Assembly (NCBI GenBank): GCA_009692425.1
Contig: SHZF01000012.1
Coordinates: forward strand, 1-64,000
DNA: 64,000 nucleotides
Direction: 5' to 3'
From: Myxococcales bacterium
Lineage (GTDB): Bacteria > Myxococcota_A > UBA9042
Shown here: positions 1-9,518 of the stretch, piece after piece
Layout: every line of letters starts with the position of its first letter
How positions within the stretch are numbered: the first letter of the stretch is position 1
Program-made: the position numbers and the translations under genes
The notes under the pieces: model-generated
Told to the model about the DNA's origin: nothing
The model's input: only the letters and a program-made list of their open reading frames with translations
Database searches by the model: none

Positions 1-9
1 CACCGCCCG

Positions 10-2643
10 CTACACCCCCACCTGCCACCGCCCCGCCCGCACCACCGCATCCTTGTCCACCCCAAACCAGCGCCGCAGCGCCGCGCGCGTGTCACTCATC
101 CCGAACCCATCCGTCCCTAGGCTGGTCAGCCGCCCCGCCAGCCACGGCGCGACCTGATCCGGCACCGCGCGCATCCAGTCCGACGCCGCCACGATCGGCC
201 CGTGCGTCGCACCCAGCGTCGCCGCCACGTAGGGCACTTCGGCGGCGGCCCCGCGCAGGCCAGCGCTGAGGTTCCTCGTGTCGCACGCCAGGGCCTGGCG
301 CCGCAGTTCGCTCCAACTTGTTGCCACCCACACGTCGGCGGCGATGCCGTGGTCCTTGACCAGTTCTTGCTGCGCTGCGAGCACGCCGGCCAGGATCGAA
401 CCGGAGCCCACCAGTTGCAAGGGCGGCGCGTCTGGTCCCAGCTTGGTGCCGCCCACGCATTCTGCCGCCACACGCAAACGGTACAGGCCCTGCAGCACGC
501 CGTCCGCCGCACCCTCGGGCAGCGCCGGCATGGCATAGGCTTCGTTCTGCAGCGCCACGTAGAACATGACGTCTTCGCCGCCCAGCATCCGCTCCAGGCC
601 GTGGCGGCAGATGAGCGCCGCTTCGTAGGCAAAGGTCGGCTCATACGAGACGACACCCGGATTCGTGGCGGCAATCAGCAGCGAGTGGCCGTCTTCGTGC
701 TGCAAGCCCTCGCCGTTGAGCGTGGTGCGGCCGGCGGTGCAGCCGAGCAGGAAGCCGCGCGCGTTCATGTCGGCGGCCTGCCAGATTTGATCACCCACGC
801 GCTGGAAGCCGAACATCGAATAGTAGAAGTAGAAGGGCACCATCGGCTCGCCGTGCGTCGAATACGACGTGGCCACGGCCAGGAACGACGCCAGCGAGCC
901 GGCTTCCGTGATGCCCTCTTGCAGGAGTTGGCCATCTTTGGCCTCACGGTAGGCCATCACATAGTCTGCGTCGACGGGTGTGTAGAGTTGGCCGACCGAG
1001 GAGTAGATGCCGAACGGCTTGAACATCGACTCCATGCCAAACGTGCGGGCCTCGTCGCACACAATCGGCACCATGCGCTTGCCGAGGCCCGGGTCGCGCA
1101 TCAACGCCTGCAGCACGCCGACGAAGGCCACGGTGGTCGAGACTTCCGCCGTGCCGGAGCCCTGCTCGAAGCGTTGCCACAGTTGGGCGTTGGGCATCGC
1201 AACGTGGACCGGGCGATTGAGGCGCAGCGGCACCGGCCCGCCCAATTCGGCCCGTCGTTCTGCAATGTAGCCGACTTCGGGCGAGGCCGCGCCGGGGTGG
1301 TAGAAGGGCGCGTCTTCGAGTTCGCTGTCGTCGATGGGCAGGCGCAGCGCGGTGCGGAACGACTTCAGTTCTTCGAGACCAAACTTCTTCTGCTGGTGCG
1401 TGGCGTTGCGCGCCTCGAAGCCCTCGCCGAGGCTGTAGCCCTTGACGGTCTTGGCGAGCACCACGGTCGGCCGCCCGGTCGTGCGGGTCGCCTCGTGGTA
1501 GGCCGCATAGACCTTCAGCGGGTCGTGGCCGCCGCGGTGAAAGCGCTTGAACTCGCGCTGGCTCAGGTTCGCCGTCAGCTCGCGCAGTTCGGGGTAGCGG
1601 CCGAAGAAGTCCTCCTGCACATAATCGAGGCTCGCCGTGGCATATTTCTGGTACTGGCCATCGACCACCTCCTCCATGCGGCGCCGCAGGATGCCGGTTT
1701 TGTCGTCGGCGAGCAGTTGATCCCAGCCCGAGCCCCAGATGACCTTGACGACGTGCCAGCCGGCGCCGCGAAACGCGCTCTCCAACTCCTGGATGATCTT
1801 ACCATTGCCGCGCACAGGCCCGTCGAGCCGCTGCAGGTTGCAGTTGACGACGAAGGTGAGGTTGTCGAGTTTTTCGCGGGCGGCCACGCTGAGCGCCCCC
1901 AACGACTCGGGCTCGTCGGTTTCGCCGTCGCCGAGGAAGCACCACACGCGCTGCTGCGACGTGTCCTTGATGCCGCGGGCGTGGAGATAGCGGTTGTAGC
2001 GGGCCTGGTAGATGGCGGCGATCGGCCCCAGGCCCATCGAAACGGTCGAGAACTGCCAGAAATCGGGCATCAGCCGCGGGTGCGGGTAGCTCGACAAGCC
2101 GCGGCGGCGGGCGCCGTCGGCGTCCACGAAATCAAAGGCTTCGCGACGAAAATGGGCGAGCTGGCCGTCGGTCAAGCGCCCTTCCAAGAATGCGCGGCTG
2201 TAGATGCCGGGCGCGCTGTGGCCCTGGTAGTAGACCTGGTCGCCGCCGCCCGGATGCAGGGGCGAGCGGAAGAACCAGTTGAAGCCGACCTCGTACAGCA
2301 TCGCCGCCGACGCGTACGACGACAGGTGCCCGCCGATGCCGGGGAAGGCGTGGTTGGCCTTGTGCACCATCACCGCGGCGTTCCAGCGCACGATGCGACG
2401 GATGCGCTGTTCGAGGTCGAGGTCGCCGGGATACGCCGGTTGCTCGTGCGGCGGGATCGAGTTCACGTACGGCGAATGCACCAAGTACGGCAGATCGAGG
2501 CCATCGGTCTGGAGCGACTCGTGCAACTTGCGGATGAGGAAGTGGGCGCGCTCCGGGCCGGCGCCGGTCAGGATGGCGCGCAGGGAATCGACCCACTCGT
2601 GGGTTTCGGTGGGGTCGGGATCGAATAGCGAAATGGGCGTCAT
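10..2643 (-). CDS. aceE: Pyruvate dehydrogenase E1 component, homodimeric type
   Basis: ORF from MTPISLFDPDPTETHEWVDSL...; motifs GGHLSSYASAAMLYEVGFNWFFR, YYQGHSAPGIYSRAFLEGRL, GDGETDEPESLGAL are typical of AceE. The supplied ORF 10..3129 extends upstream of the likely ATG at 2643. Confidence 0.95.
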   Translation of the reverse strand: MTPISLFDPDPTETHEWVDSLRAILTGAGPERAHFLIRKLHESLQTDGLDLPYLVHSPYVNSIPPHEQPAYPGDLDLEQRIRRIVRWNAAVMVHKANHAFPGIGGHLSSYASAAMLYEVGFNWFFRSPLHPGGGDQVYYQGHSAPGIYSRAFLEGRLTDGQLAHFRREAFDFVDADGARRRGLSSYPHPRLMPDFWQFSTVSMGLGPIAAIYQARYNRYLHARGIKDTSQQRVWCFLGDGETDEPESLGALSVAAREKLDNLTFVVNCNLQRLDGPVRGNGKIIQELESAFRGAGWHVVKVIWGSGWDQLLADDKTGILRRRMEEVVDGQYQKYATASLDYVQEDFFGRYPELRELTANLSQREFKRFHRGGHDPLKVYAAYHEATRTTGRPTVVLAKTVKGYSLGEGFEARNATHQQKKFGLEELKSFRTALRLPIDDSELEDAPFYHPGAASPEVGYIAERRAELGGPVPLRLNRPVHVAMPNAQLWQRFEQGSGTAEVSTTVAFVGVLQALMRDPGLGKRMVPIVCDEARTFGMESMFKPFGIYSSVGQLYTPVDADYVMAYREAKDGQLLQEGITEAGSLASFLAVATSYSTHGEPMVPFYFYYSMFGFQRVGDQIWQAADMNARGFLLGCTAGRTTLNGEGLQHEDGHSLLIAATNPGVVSYEPTFAYEAALICRHGLERMLGGEDVMFYVALQNEAYAMPALPEGAADGVLQGLYRLRVAAECVGGTKLGPDAPPLQLVGSGSILAGVLAAQQELVKDHGIAADVWVATSWSELRRQALACDTRNLSAGLRGAAAEVPYVAATLGATHGPIVAASDWMRAVPDQVAPWLAGRLTSLGTDGFGMSDTRAALRRWFGVDKDAVVRAGRWQVGV

Positions 2644-2837
2644 GACGGGTCGCGGCCCTCCCGTGCCGGGGCGCGCAGTGTAGCCGCGCGGCTGCGAGCG
2701 GGACAGGGCCCGAACAGCCTCCGGGCGCGTTGTCGAATCCCGGGGCTCCTCTGGCCATGTCGAGTGCCTGCGAAACTTGCTAGGCTCCCGGCGCGCGTTC
2801 GTTGTCCAGACGGACCTGCGAAGCGGCGGAGGCTCGG

Positions 2838-4586
2838 ATGGGCAAGCGTTTCGGGTGGATGGTGGCGGTCGCTGCCGGGCTGTACAGCGCTTCGGCGTCG
2901 GCGGCGGAACCGCCGGTGGTGGCCGTGCAGGGTCTGCTGCGGTCGGCGGGCGGTGGGCCAGTGGCGGACGGTGCCTACGCGGTCGGAGTGTCGCTCTATG
3001 ACGCAGCCCAAGGCGGCAGCGCGGTGTACGAAGAGACCTTCTTGTCGGTCGACGTCGCCGGCGGACTGTTCGATCTCGTGCTCGGCGAGAAGAAGACGAA
3101 GCTCGCCGACAACCTGTTCGATGCGCCACGCTGGGTCGGCGTGACCGTGACGGGCAGCCCGGAACTGCCGCGCGTGCGTTTGCATGAGGTGCCCGCTGCG
3201 GTCAGGGCGCGCACGGCCGCGTTGGCGTTGGGGCTGCAGTGCTCGGGCTGCGTCGGCAAGGACGCACTGGCCGATGGCGCCGTGACGGCGGCGAAACTGG
3301 CCACCGGCAGCGTGCAAGTGCAGCACGTCGCGTTCGGCTTTGCGGCTTCGGACGAGAAGGGCGGTAGCGCGTTGCACGCGAAGCTGGCCGACGCCGCGAA
3401 GCTGGCCGAGACCGCAAAGGTCGCGGAGACGGCAAAGCTGGCCGACGTGGCCAAGGTCGCCGACAGCGCGGCAAAAGCCGACGACGCGGTGGTGGCATCG
3501 AAGGCCTTGTCGCTGCAGTGCACGGGCTGCGTCTCTGCGGCGATGCTGGGGGCGACCGTGGCCGCGGACCTTGTGACCGCCAAGCAACTCGCCGCCGTCG
3601 CCGTTTCGGGCAAGTACGCGGACCTGGCTGGAGGGCCCGATTTGTCGGGCTACGGCGCGCTCGCCAAGGACAACCCCTGGACCGGCAAGCAGACGTTTGA
3701 CCAGGCCGCGCTCGCTGGCGCCATGGACTTCGCCCAACACGAAGCGAAGCTCTTCCGCTTTCACCTGGCCGACAAGGACCCCGTGCCGTGCGATGCGACC
3801 ACGCTGGGCTTGGCCTACTACGACAAGGCGGCGCTCGGCCTGCGCATCTGCAACGGCAAGTCGTTCGCGCTGAGCAACGCAAGCGGGGGCACGGGAACGG
3901 CGACCAACCCGGCGCTGGCATGCAAGCTCGTGTTGGAGCAGGACCCGAGCGCCCAGGATGGCCTGTACTGGATCGATCCCGACGCGAGCGGCGCCGCCAC
4001 GCCCGTGCAGATGTGGTGTGACATGAAGGGGGGCGGCTGGACGCTGGTGGCCAAGGTCGACCTCGCGCACGCCGACAACGTCGATGAGCCGCTGACGTGG
4101 TTCACGGCGGAGAACAACACCGCCCGCCTGGTCACCCCCAAGATGGAGAACAAGGCCGGGCAGGGCTCCTGGGGCGCCGCGCGATTCCTGCCCTACCTGA
4201 AGGCCAATACGTTGTCGCGCTTCACGTTCCATGCCGAGGGCGACGCGAAGCAGACCGTCACGTACTTCAAGCATGCCGCGCCGGCCGCGTTCGCAAAGTG
4301 GTTTGCCGGCGACAACACGCCCACGGCCGTCTGCATCGACGAGGCGATGACCAAGTCGTGTGACAGCGGCGTCATCGCGCAGAGCGGCGACGGCTCGACG
4401 GACCTCGTCGGCATGTCGATGAGCAAGGTCGGGTACACTGGCGGCGTGTGGCACATGCGCATGAACGGCGATTCCTCGCCCAGCTACTCGGCGCTGTGCT
4501 CGGGGTCGGGCGACGCCGACGGCAACAAGTGGAACGACGGCTACCAGTCGCATTGGGGCAATGGCATGACAGTGTGGTTGCGGTAG
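2838..4586 (+). CDS. Secreted protein with alanine-rich repeat stalk and C-terminal fibrinogen-like domain
   Basis: Signal peptide MGKRFGWMVAVAAGLYSASASA; repeats KLADAAKLAETAKVAETAKLADVAKVAD; fibrinogen-like segment DGLYWIDPDASGAATPVQMWCDMKGGGWTLVAKV. Confidence 0.75.
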   Translation: MGKRFGWMVAVAAGLYSASASAAEPPVVAVQGLLRSAGGGPVADGAYAVGVSLYDAAQGGSAVYEETFLSVDVAGGLFDLVLGEKKTKLADNLFDAPRWVGVTVTGSPELPRVRLHEVPAAVRARTAALALGLQCSGCVGKDALADGAVTAAKLATGSVQVQHVAFGFAASDEKGGSALHAKLADAAKLAETAKVAETAKLADVAKVADSAAKADDAVVASKALSLQCTGCVSAAMLGATVAADLVTAKQLAAVAVSGKYADLAGGPDLSGYGALAKDNPWTGKQTFDQAALAGAMDFAQHEAKLFRFHLADKDPVPCDATTLGLAYYDKAALGLRICNGKSFALSNASGGTGTATNPALACKLVLEQDPSAQDGLYWIDPDASGAATPVQMWCDMKGGGWTLVAKVDLAHADNVDEPLTWFTAENNTARLVTPKMENKAGQGSWGAARFLPYLKANTLSRFTFHAEGDAKQTVTYFKHAAPAAFAKWFAGDNTPTAVCIDEAMTKSCDSGVIAQSGDGSTDLVGMSMSKVGYTGGVWHMRMNGDSSPSYSALCSGSGDADGNKWNDGYQSHWGNGMTVWLR

Positions 4587-4612
4587 AGCGCCGGGTGCCC
4601 GATGCCTCCGGG

Positions 4613-5539
4613 CTACTTCGGCGCCTGCAATGCCCCCAATTCATTCCCGTCGCCCAACCGAGGCACCGCATGCACCAGCACTTCGGCCCCCGGCATCTGC
4701 GCCCGCACGTCGGCCTCGACCTCGTCGCAGATGCGGTGGGCGTCGGTCAACGTGCGCGCGCCGTCCAACTCGAGTTCGAACTGCACGAACGGCTGTACCC
4801 CTGACATGCGCGTGCGCAGGTCGTGTACGCCGAGCACTTCTTTGTGGGCGAGCACCGCCGCTTCGATGGCGGCGCGCCGCTCGTCGGGCAGTTCGCGGTC
4901 GAGCAGCACGTCGAAGGCGTCGCGCACGATCTGCCACGCACCGCGAGCGACGATGCCGGCGACGACGATGCCGCACGCCGGGTCGAGCGCGTGCCAGCCC
5001 AGCCATGCGGTCAGCGCCAGGCTGATGGCGACGGCGACGTTCATCAGCAGGTCGCCGGTGTAGTGCAGCGAATCCGCGCGGATCGCCACCGAGCCCGTCG
5101 CCCGGATCACGCCCTGCTGGTAGCGCACGAGAGCCCAAGTGGCCACGGTCGCAATGCCCATGACGAGGAGCCCGGCTCCTGTCGCCTGCACCGGCTGGGG
5201 GTGCAGCATCCGATGGACGGCCGACACGCTCAAGGCGACCGCACTGCCCGCGATGAGCGTTGCCTGGGCGAGCGCCGCCACCGCTTCGAGCTTGCCGTGG
5301 CCGAAGCGGTGTTCCCGATCCGCCGGGGCCAGCGCGAAGTGGATCGCCGCCAGGTTGACACCGGCCGCCAGCGCATCGAGGGCAGAGTCGACGAGCGAGG
5401 CGAGGATGGCGACCGAACCGGTCCACTGCCACGCGGCCGCTTTCAGGACGACGAGGCCGCTCGCGACACCGATCGAGGCCCACGCGGCGCTGCGCATCAG
5501 CGGGCCGGGGGCAGGGCGCGGTGCGGGTGCCTTCGTCAT
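4613..5539 (-). CDS. Cation diffusion facilitator (CDF) family transporter
   Basis: MTKAPAPRPAPGPLMRSAAWASIGVASGLVVLKAAAWQWTGSVAILASLVDSALDALAAGVN...DREHRFGHGKLEAVAAL; CDF TM2/loop signature. Overlaps the hemA stop. Confidence 0.9.
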   Translation of the reverse strand: MTKAPAPRPAPGPLMRSAAWASIGVASGLVVLKAAAWQWTGSVAILASLVDSALDALAAGVNLAAIHFALAPADREHRFGHGKLEAVAALAQATLIAGSAVALSVSAVHRMLHPQPVQATGAGLLVMGIATVATWALVRYQQGVIRATGSVAIRADSLHYTGDLLMNVAVAISLALTAWLGWHALDPACGIVVAGIVARGAWQIVRDAFDVLLDRELPDERRAAIEAAVLAHKEVLGVHDLRTRMSGVQPFVQFELELDGARTLTDAHRICDEVEADVRAQMPGAEVLVHAVPRLGDGNELGALQAPK

Positions 5540-6753
5540 GCGCTGGACCGACACGCGGCCGCCTCGACTTCGCGGACCAGCGTACGCGCATGATCGCGCA
5601 ACAGTTCGGCGACCGCCAGTTCCAGGCGCCGCCGCCGTTCTGGCGTCAGATCCGGCAAGGCTTCGGCGAGCACGGCAGGCAAGCGCTCGTGCGCGGTGTG
5701 CGCGTGCGTGTCGTGGATGGCGCGCAGCACGCCGGCCAGTTCGCGTTTGCGATGCTCCACGAGGAATTCTGCGACACCGTCTTCGATCAGCGCCTCGACC
5801 GCGGCGCGCTCCTCGGCCGCAGGCATCGCCGCAGGCGTGCGCAGCAGGTCGTCGAGGCGCAGCACGCGCACGGGGTCGCGGGGCCCGCTCGCCAGTTGCG
5901 CCGGGGCGCCGAGGTCTACTGCTACGAGCGGATGGGTCCGGCTGCGCAGGCGCCCGCGCAGGTCGACCACGGGGGTCCGCGCTCCCGTCGCGACCACGAC
6001 GGCGTCGCAGCGGGCAAGGGTGTCGTGCAACGAGTCGAGGCCCAACCAGCCGGAGCCTTCGCGCGGCGTGCGGTTGAAGCGATGGACCTTCCACCCCGCG
6101 CGTATGGCCAGCAAGCCCGCTGTCTTGCGCCCGATTTCGCCCATGCCGACCACGGCGACGTGGCGCACGCGACCGGGGTGGGCCGCAACCGCACTGTCCA
6201 GCGCATCGACCGCCAGCCCGTGCACGCCGCGGGCCGCATGGCGCCAGAGCGTCAGGCGCTGCACCTTGCGCACGGTGCGGCCGACCGCGGTCTGCAGGGC
6301 GTTCAGCACGCTGGCTGAGCGGCCCGATTGGCGCGCCGTGGTGAGCGCCCTCTGCAACTGGCCCGCAATCTCGCGCTCGCCTTGCACGAAGGACTCCAAG
6401 CCGACCGCGACGCGCTGCAGGTGGCGCACGGCATCGAGGCCCGTCCACGACGCCGGTTGGGGCAAAGGGCCCGCGTCGATGCCGTCCCCGTCGCGCCAGC
6501 GGGCAACGACCTGGGCGCGCAAGATGTCCGCGGCCCACAGCGGGTTGGGTGCGGCCGTCACCCACTCGACCCGGTTGCACGTCTCCAGCACGACGAGACC
6601 GTCGGCCTGGCACGCCCCGGTCAGCGCCTCGGACAGCCGGGCCCGCTCCGCTTCTTCGAGCAACAAGACGTTGCGCCACTGGGCCGACGCAATGCGGAAA
6701 TCGACTCCGACGATCGCGAGCGGCACGTCGTCGCGGACGACGTCATGGGCCAT
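5536..6753 (-). CDS. hemA: Glutamyl-tRNA reductase
   Basis: ETCNRVEW active-site motif, ESFVQGEREIAGQLQ, VGMGEIGRKTAGLL Rossmann motif; sits in a heme cluster. Confidence 0.9.
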   Translation of the reverse strand: MAHDVVRDDVPLAIVGVDFRIASAQWRNVLLLEEAERARLSEALTGACQADGLVVLETCNRVEWVTAAPNPLWAADILRAQVVARWRDGDGIDAGPLPQPASWTGLDAVRHLQRVAVGLESFVQGEREIAGQLQRALTTARQSGRSASVLNALQTAVGRTVRKVQRLTLWRHAARGVHGLAVDALDSAVAAHPGRVRHVAVVGMGEIGRKTAGLLAIRAGWKVHRFNRTPREGSGWLGLDSLHDTLARCDAVVVATGARTPVVDLRGRLRSRTHPLVAVDLGAPAQLASGPRDPVRVLRLDDLLRTPAAMPAAEERAAVEALIEDGVAEFLVEHRKRELAGVLRAIHDTHAHTAHERLPAVLAEALPDLTPERRRRLELAVAELLRDHARTLVREVEAAACRSSA

Positions 6754-8236
6754 CGAAACCTCCCGCCGCCGCGCCGACTGTGGCTAGCCGGTGGAAGGCG
6801 TCAAAACCGGATTGGGCGGCATCGGCCATGCTGATGCCTTGGATGTGGCTGCCGGCCAATGTGGCGCCCGGCCAGGCCTGTTCAAGCGTGCGCGTGGCGG
6901 CAGCCATCCGTTCCCGATGCCCGGCGGTGTACTGCGGGATCGCAGCGGGCCAGCGCACGACATGGTGGAACGTGCATGGCAGGGGACCGAGCGGGGCGCC
7001 CGCGCCGAACGCGGCTTCTTGGGCCGCTTGTGCCAGCCGGGCCAGATCGGCGTCGGGCAGGTCCACGGCGGTCGGGTCGCGGGCCCCGCCGAAGAACGCG
7101 GTGCTGAGCCAATGACCTGGCGGCGCACGGCCGGGGAACACGCTCGATGGAAAAAGCACACCGAGCGCGCGTACGGCCTCGCCCGGCGCAGTCAGCACGC
7201 CGAAGCCGCGCGGCGCCCGGCCGTCCGGATCGGGTCCGCCGAAATGGACGACGGCGACCCGACACGACGCCACGCTGGCGAGGTCGGCGGCGACCACAGG
7301 GACGGCGGACAATAGGGTTGCCGCCGTCTCCGCGGGTGCCGCGACGAGCAGTCGCCGGGCTGCCACGCGCGTACTTGACCCGTCTGGCGTGGACGCCGCG
7401 ATGTCGAACGCGGCGACCCTTGACCCCGCGGCTTCCACGCGCTCGACCGCCACGACGCGGTGTTGGCCGAGCCAAGCGCCCGCCGGCAAGGCTTCGACCA
7501 GCCGGCGCGGCAGGCTGCCGAGCCCCGCGCGCAAGCTGTACAGACCCGGGCCACGGCGGCGCGGCGCGTCGATCGGCGCGGGCAGGGCGCGCGCCCTGCG
7601 TCGTGCACCCAGGGCACCGCGCAGTAGGCTTCCGGCCTCCTGCTCCCACCGCCACAACGCGGGGAAGGCCTCGCGCGCCGGCAACACGTCGGCGTCTCCG
7701 GCCCACACGCCGCCCACGAATGGCGCCACCAGCCCGGCGGCGGCGTCGGCACCCAAGCGGCGGCTCGCAAAAGCGGCGACGGACTCGGTCGCGCTGCCCG
7801 CTTTCGCCGCGAACGGTTCGGCCAGCAGGCGCAGTTTGCCGCGCCACGAGAGCCAGTCGCCAAAAACAAGCGTCCACGGGTCCGTCGGCAGGCGCCGCGC
7901 GCGACCTCCACGGAACACGAAACGCCACGCAGGCTTGCGGCCGACGACGACGTCGCCGCCAAGCCCGAGTTCATCGATGAGGCGCCACAGCGCCGTCGCC
8001 GAGCCGAGGAAACTGTTGGGGCCGCGCTCGCACAGGTAGCCGTCGCACACGTCCGTGCCGATCTTGCCGCCCGGCTCGGCGTCGGATTCGAAGACCCGCA
8101 CGCTCCAGCCCTGGCGATGCGCCGCCCACGCAGCGGCGAGGCCGGCGATGCCGCCGCCGACGACACCCAGATCGACCGCGCCCCGATCGACCGCGTCCCG
8201 AACGACCGCATCCCGAACGACGACGGGTGCGGTCAC
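6743..8236 (-). CDS. hemY: Protoporphyrinogen oxidase (FAD-dependent, HemY/PPOX type)
   Basis: N-terminal GVVGGGIAGLAAAWAAHRQGWSVRVFESDAEPGGKIGT FAD motif; C-terminal AGSHIQGISMADAAQSG; between hemE and hemA. Confidence 0.88.
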   Translation of the reverse strand: MTAPVVVRDAVVRDAVDRGAVDLGVVGGGIAGLAAAWAAHRQGWSVRVFESDAEPGGKIGTDVCDGYLCERGPNSFLGSATALWRLIDELGLGGDVVVGRKPAWRFVFRGGRARRLPTDPWTLVFGDWLSWRGKLRLLAEPFAAKAGSATESVAAFASRRLGADAAAGLVAPFVGGVWAGDADVLPAREAFPALWRWEQEAGSLLRGALGARRRARALPAPIDAPRRRGPGLYSLRAGLGSLPRRLVEALPAGAWLGQHRVVAVERVEAAGSRVAAFDIAASTPDGSSTRVAARRLLVAAPAETAATLLSAVPVVAADLASVASCRVAVVHFGGPDPDGRAPRGFGVLTAPGEAVRALGVLFPSSVFPGRAPPGHWLSTAFFGGARDPTAVDLPDADLARLAQAAQEAAFGAGAPLGPLPCTFHHVVRWPAAIPQYTAGHRERMAAATRTLEQAWPGATLAGSHIQGISMADAAQSGFDAFHRLATVGAAAGGFDGP

Positions 8237-9288
8237 GGCGCAGTCCCCGTCAGAGCTCCCACCGCAGCGACGAACGCGGCCACCCCTTCGATGGGCGTCT
8301 GGGGCGTCACGCCGTGGCCCAGGTTCGCGATCCAGCCGCGCCCGCCCGTGGCTTCGTGCATCTCGCGCACGCGCCGGGCGATGTGGGCCGCAGGCGCGAA
8401 CAGTTCTACCGGGTCGAGGTTGCCTTGCAGCGCGGGCCGCGACCCATCGGGCCGGGTGGCGCTGCGGGCGGCGTGGGCGAGATCGATGCGGCCGTCCAGG
8501 CCATACGCGTCGGCGCCGGCTTGGAGCGAGGCGTCGAGCAGGTGGCCCGGGTGGCGCGCGAACAGGATCACCTTGCCACCGGCCGCGTGCACTCGCTGCA
8601 CGATGCGCACCGTCGAAGGCAGCACGAACTCCGTGTACTCAGGCGACCGCAGTTCGCCGGCCCACGAATCGAACAGCTGCACGGCATCGGCACCGGCCTC
8701 CAACTGCAGGCACAGCAGGTCGGCGACCGCGTCGGCAAGCAGGTCGAGCAGGCGCCGCAGCATGGCGGGGTCGCGGTAGACCAGCGTGCGGATGTGTTCG
8801 TACGACTTGGAGCCCTGACCTTCGACCAGGTAGCACGCCAGCGTCCACGGCGCTCCGGCGAAACCGAGCAGGGCATGGTCGTTGCCCAGGCCGGCGCGCG
8901 TGGCCCGCAGTGCGTCGCCGACGTAGGCCAGTTTGCGCTTCATGTCGCTGGGGTCGAGCCGATCGAGGTCGGCGGCTGTCCGCACCAGCGGTCGCAGCGT
9001 CGGGCCCCCGTCGGGGAAATCGACCGTGACGCCGAGCGCCTCGGGCACCGTGAGGATGTCGCTGAACAGGATCGCCGCGTCGACGTCGAAGCGCCGCACG
9101 GGCTGCAGCGTCACCTCGGCGGCGAGCGCGGGCGTGTGCACCATCTCCAGAAAGCCGTGCTCGGCGCGCACCGCCCGGTACTCGGGCAGGTAGCGACCGG
9201 CCTGGCGCATCAGCCACACGGGCGGGCGGTCTACCGGAGCGCCACTCAGGGCGGCGAGGAAGCGGGTGCGGGGCGTGAACGTGGGCAT
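8233..9288 (-). CDS. hemE: Uroporphyrinogen decarboxylase
   Basis: PPVWLMRQAGRYLPEYRAVR signature; GFAGAPWTLACYLVEGQGSKSYEH; 4-nt overlap with hemY. Confidence 0.96.
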   Translation of the reverse strand: MPTFTPRTRFLAALSGAPVDRPPVWLMRQAGRYLPEYRAVRAEHGFLEMVHTPALAAEVTLQPVRRFDVDAAILFSDILTVPEALGVTVDFPDGGPTLRPLVRTAADLDRLDPSDMKRKLAYVGDALRATRAGLGNDHALLGFAGAPWTLACYLVEGQGSKSYEHIRTLVYRDPAMLRRLLDLLADAVADLLCLQLEAGADAVQLFDSWAGELRSPEYTEFVLPSTVRIVQRVHAAGGKVILFARHPGHLLDASLQAGADAYGLDGRIDLAHAARSATRPDGSRPALQGNLDPVELFAPAAHIARRVREMHEATGGRGWIANLGHGVTPQTPIEGVAAFVAAVGALTGTAP

Positions 9289-9518
9289 CGCGGGCAGGCT
9301 CGGCCGTACGAGGGCGGCCCGGCACAGTCTAGGACGGGACGCGGGGGTCGCGTCATGGGGGTGTCATCGGGCGTCTCGTGCACGCTGGTCACCACCTGAT
9401 GCTGCGGGAGGTGCCGCGCCGTGGTATGGGTACGCCCCGTCTGCACTTGCCTGGGCCAGCGCCGCGACCGCAGCCCCACTGACGGGGCCCTACGGAATGT
9501 GGCACGCCGCATCATGAG

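Noticed and set aside
202-2628. 808-aa plus-strand ORF antisense to aceE, and 32814-35672 plus-strand 952-aa ORF antisense to the kinase and dehydrogenase
   Set aside because: Opposite strands carry recognised enzyme families; these frames are antisense artefacts.
4372-4671. Short minus-strand ORFs between the fibrinogen-like gene and the CDF gene
   Set aside because: Overlap coding sequence, no recognisable domain or ribosome binding site.
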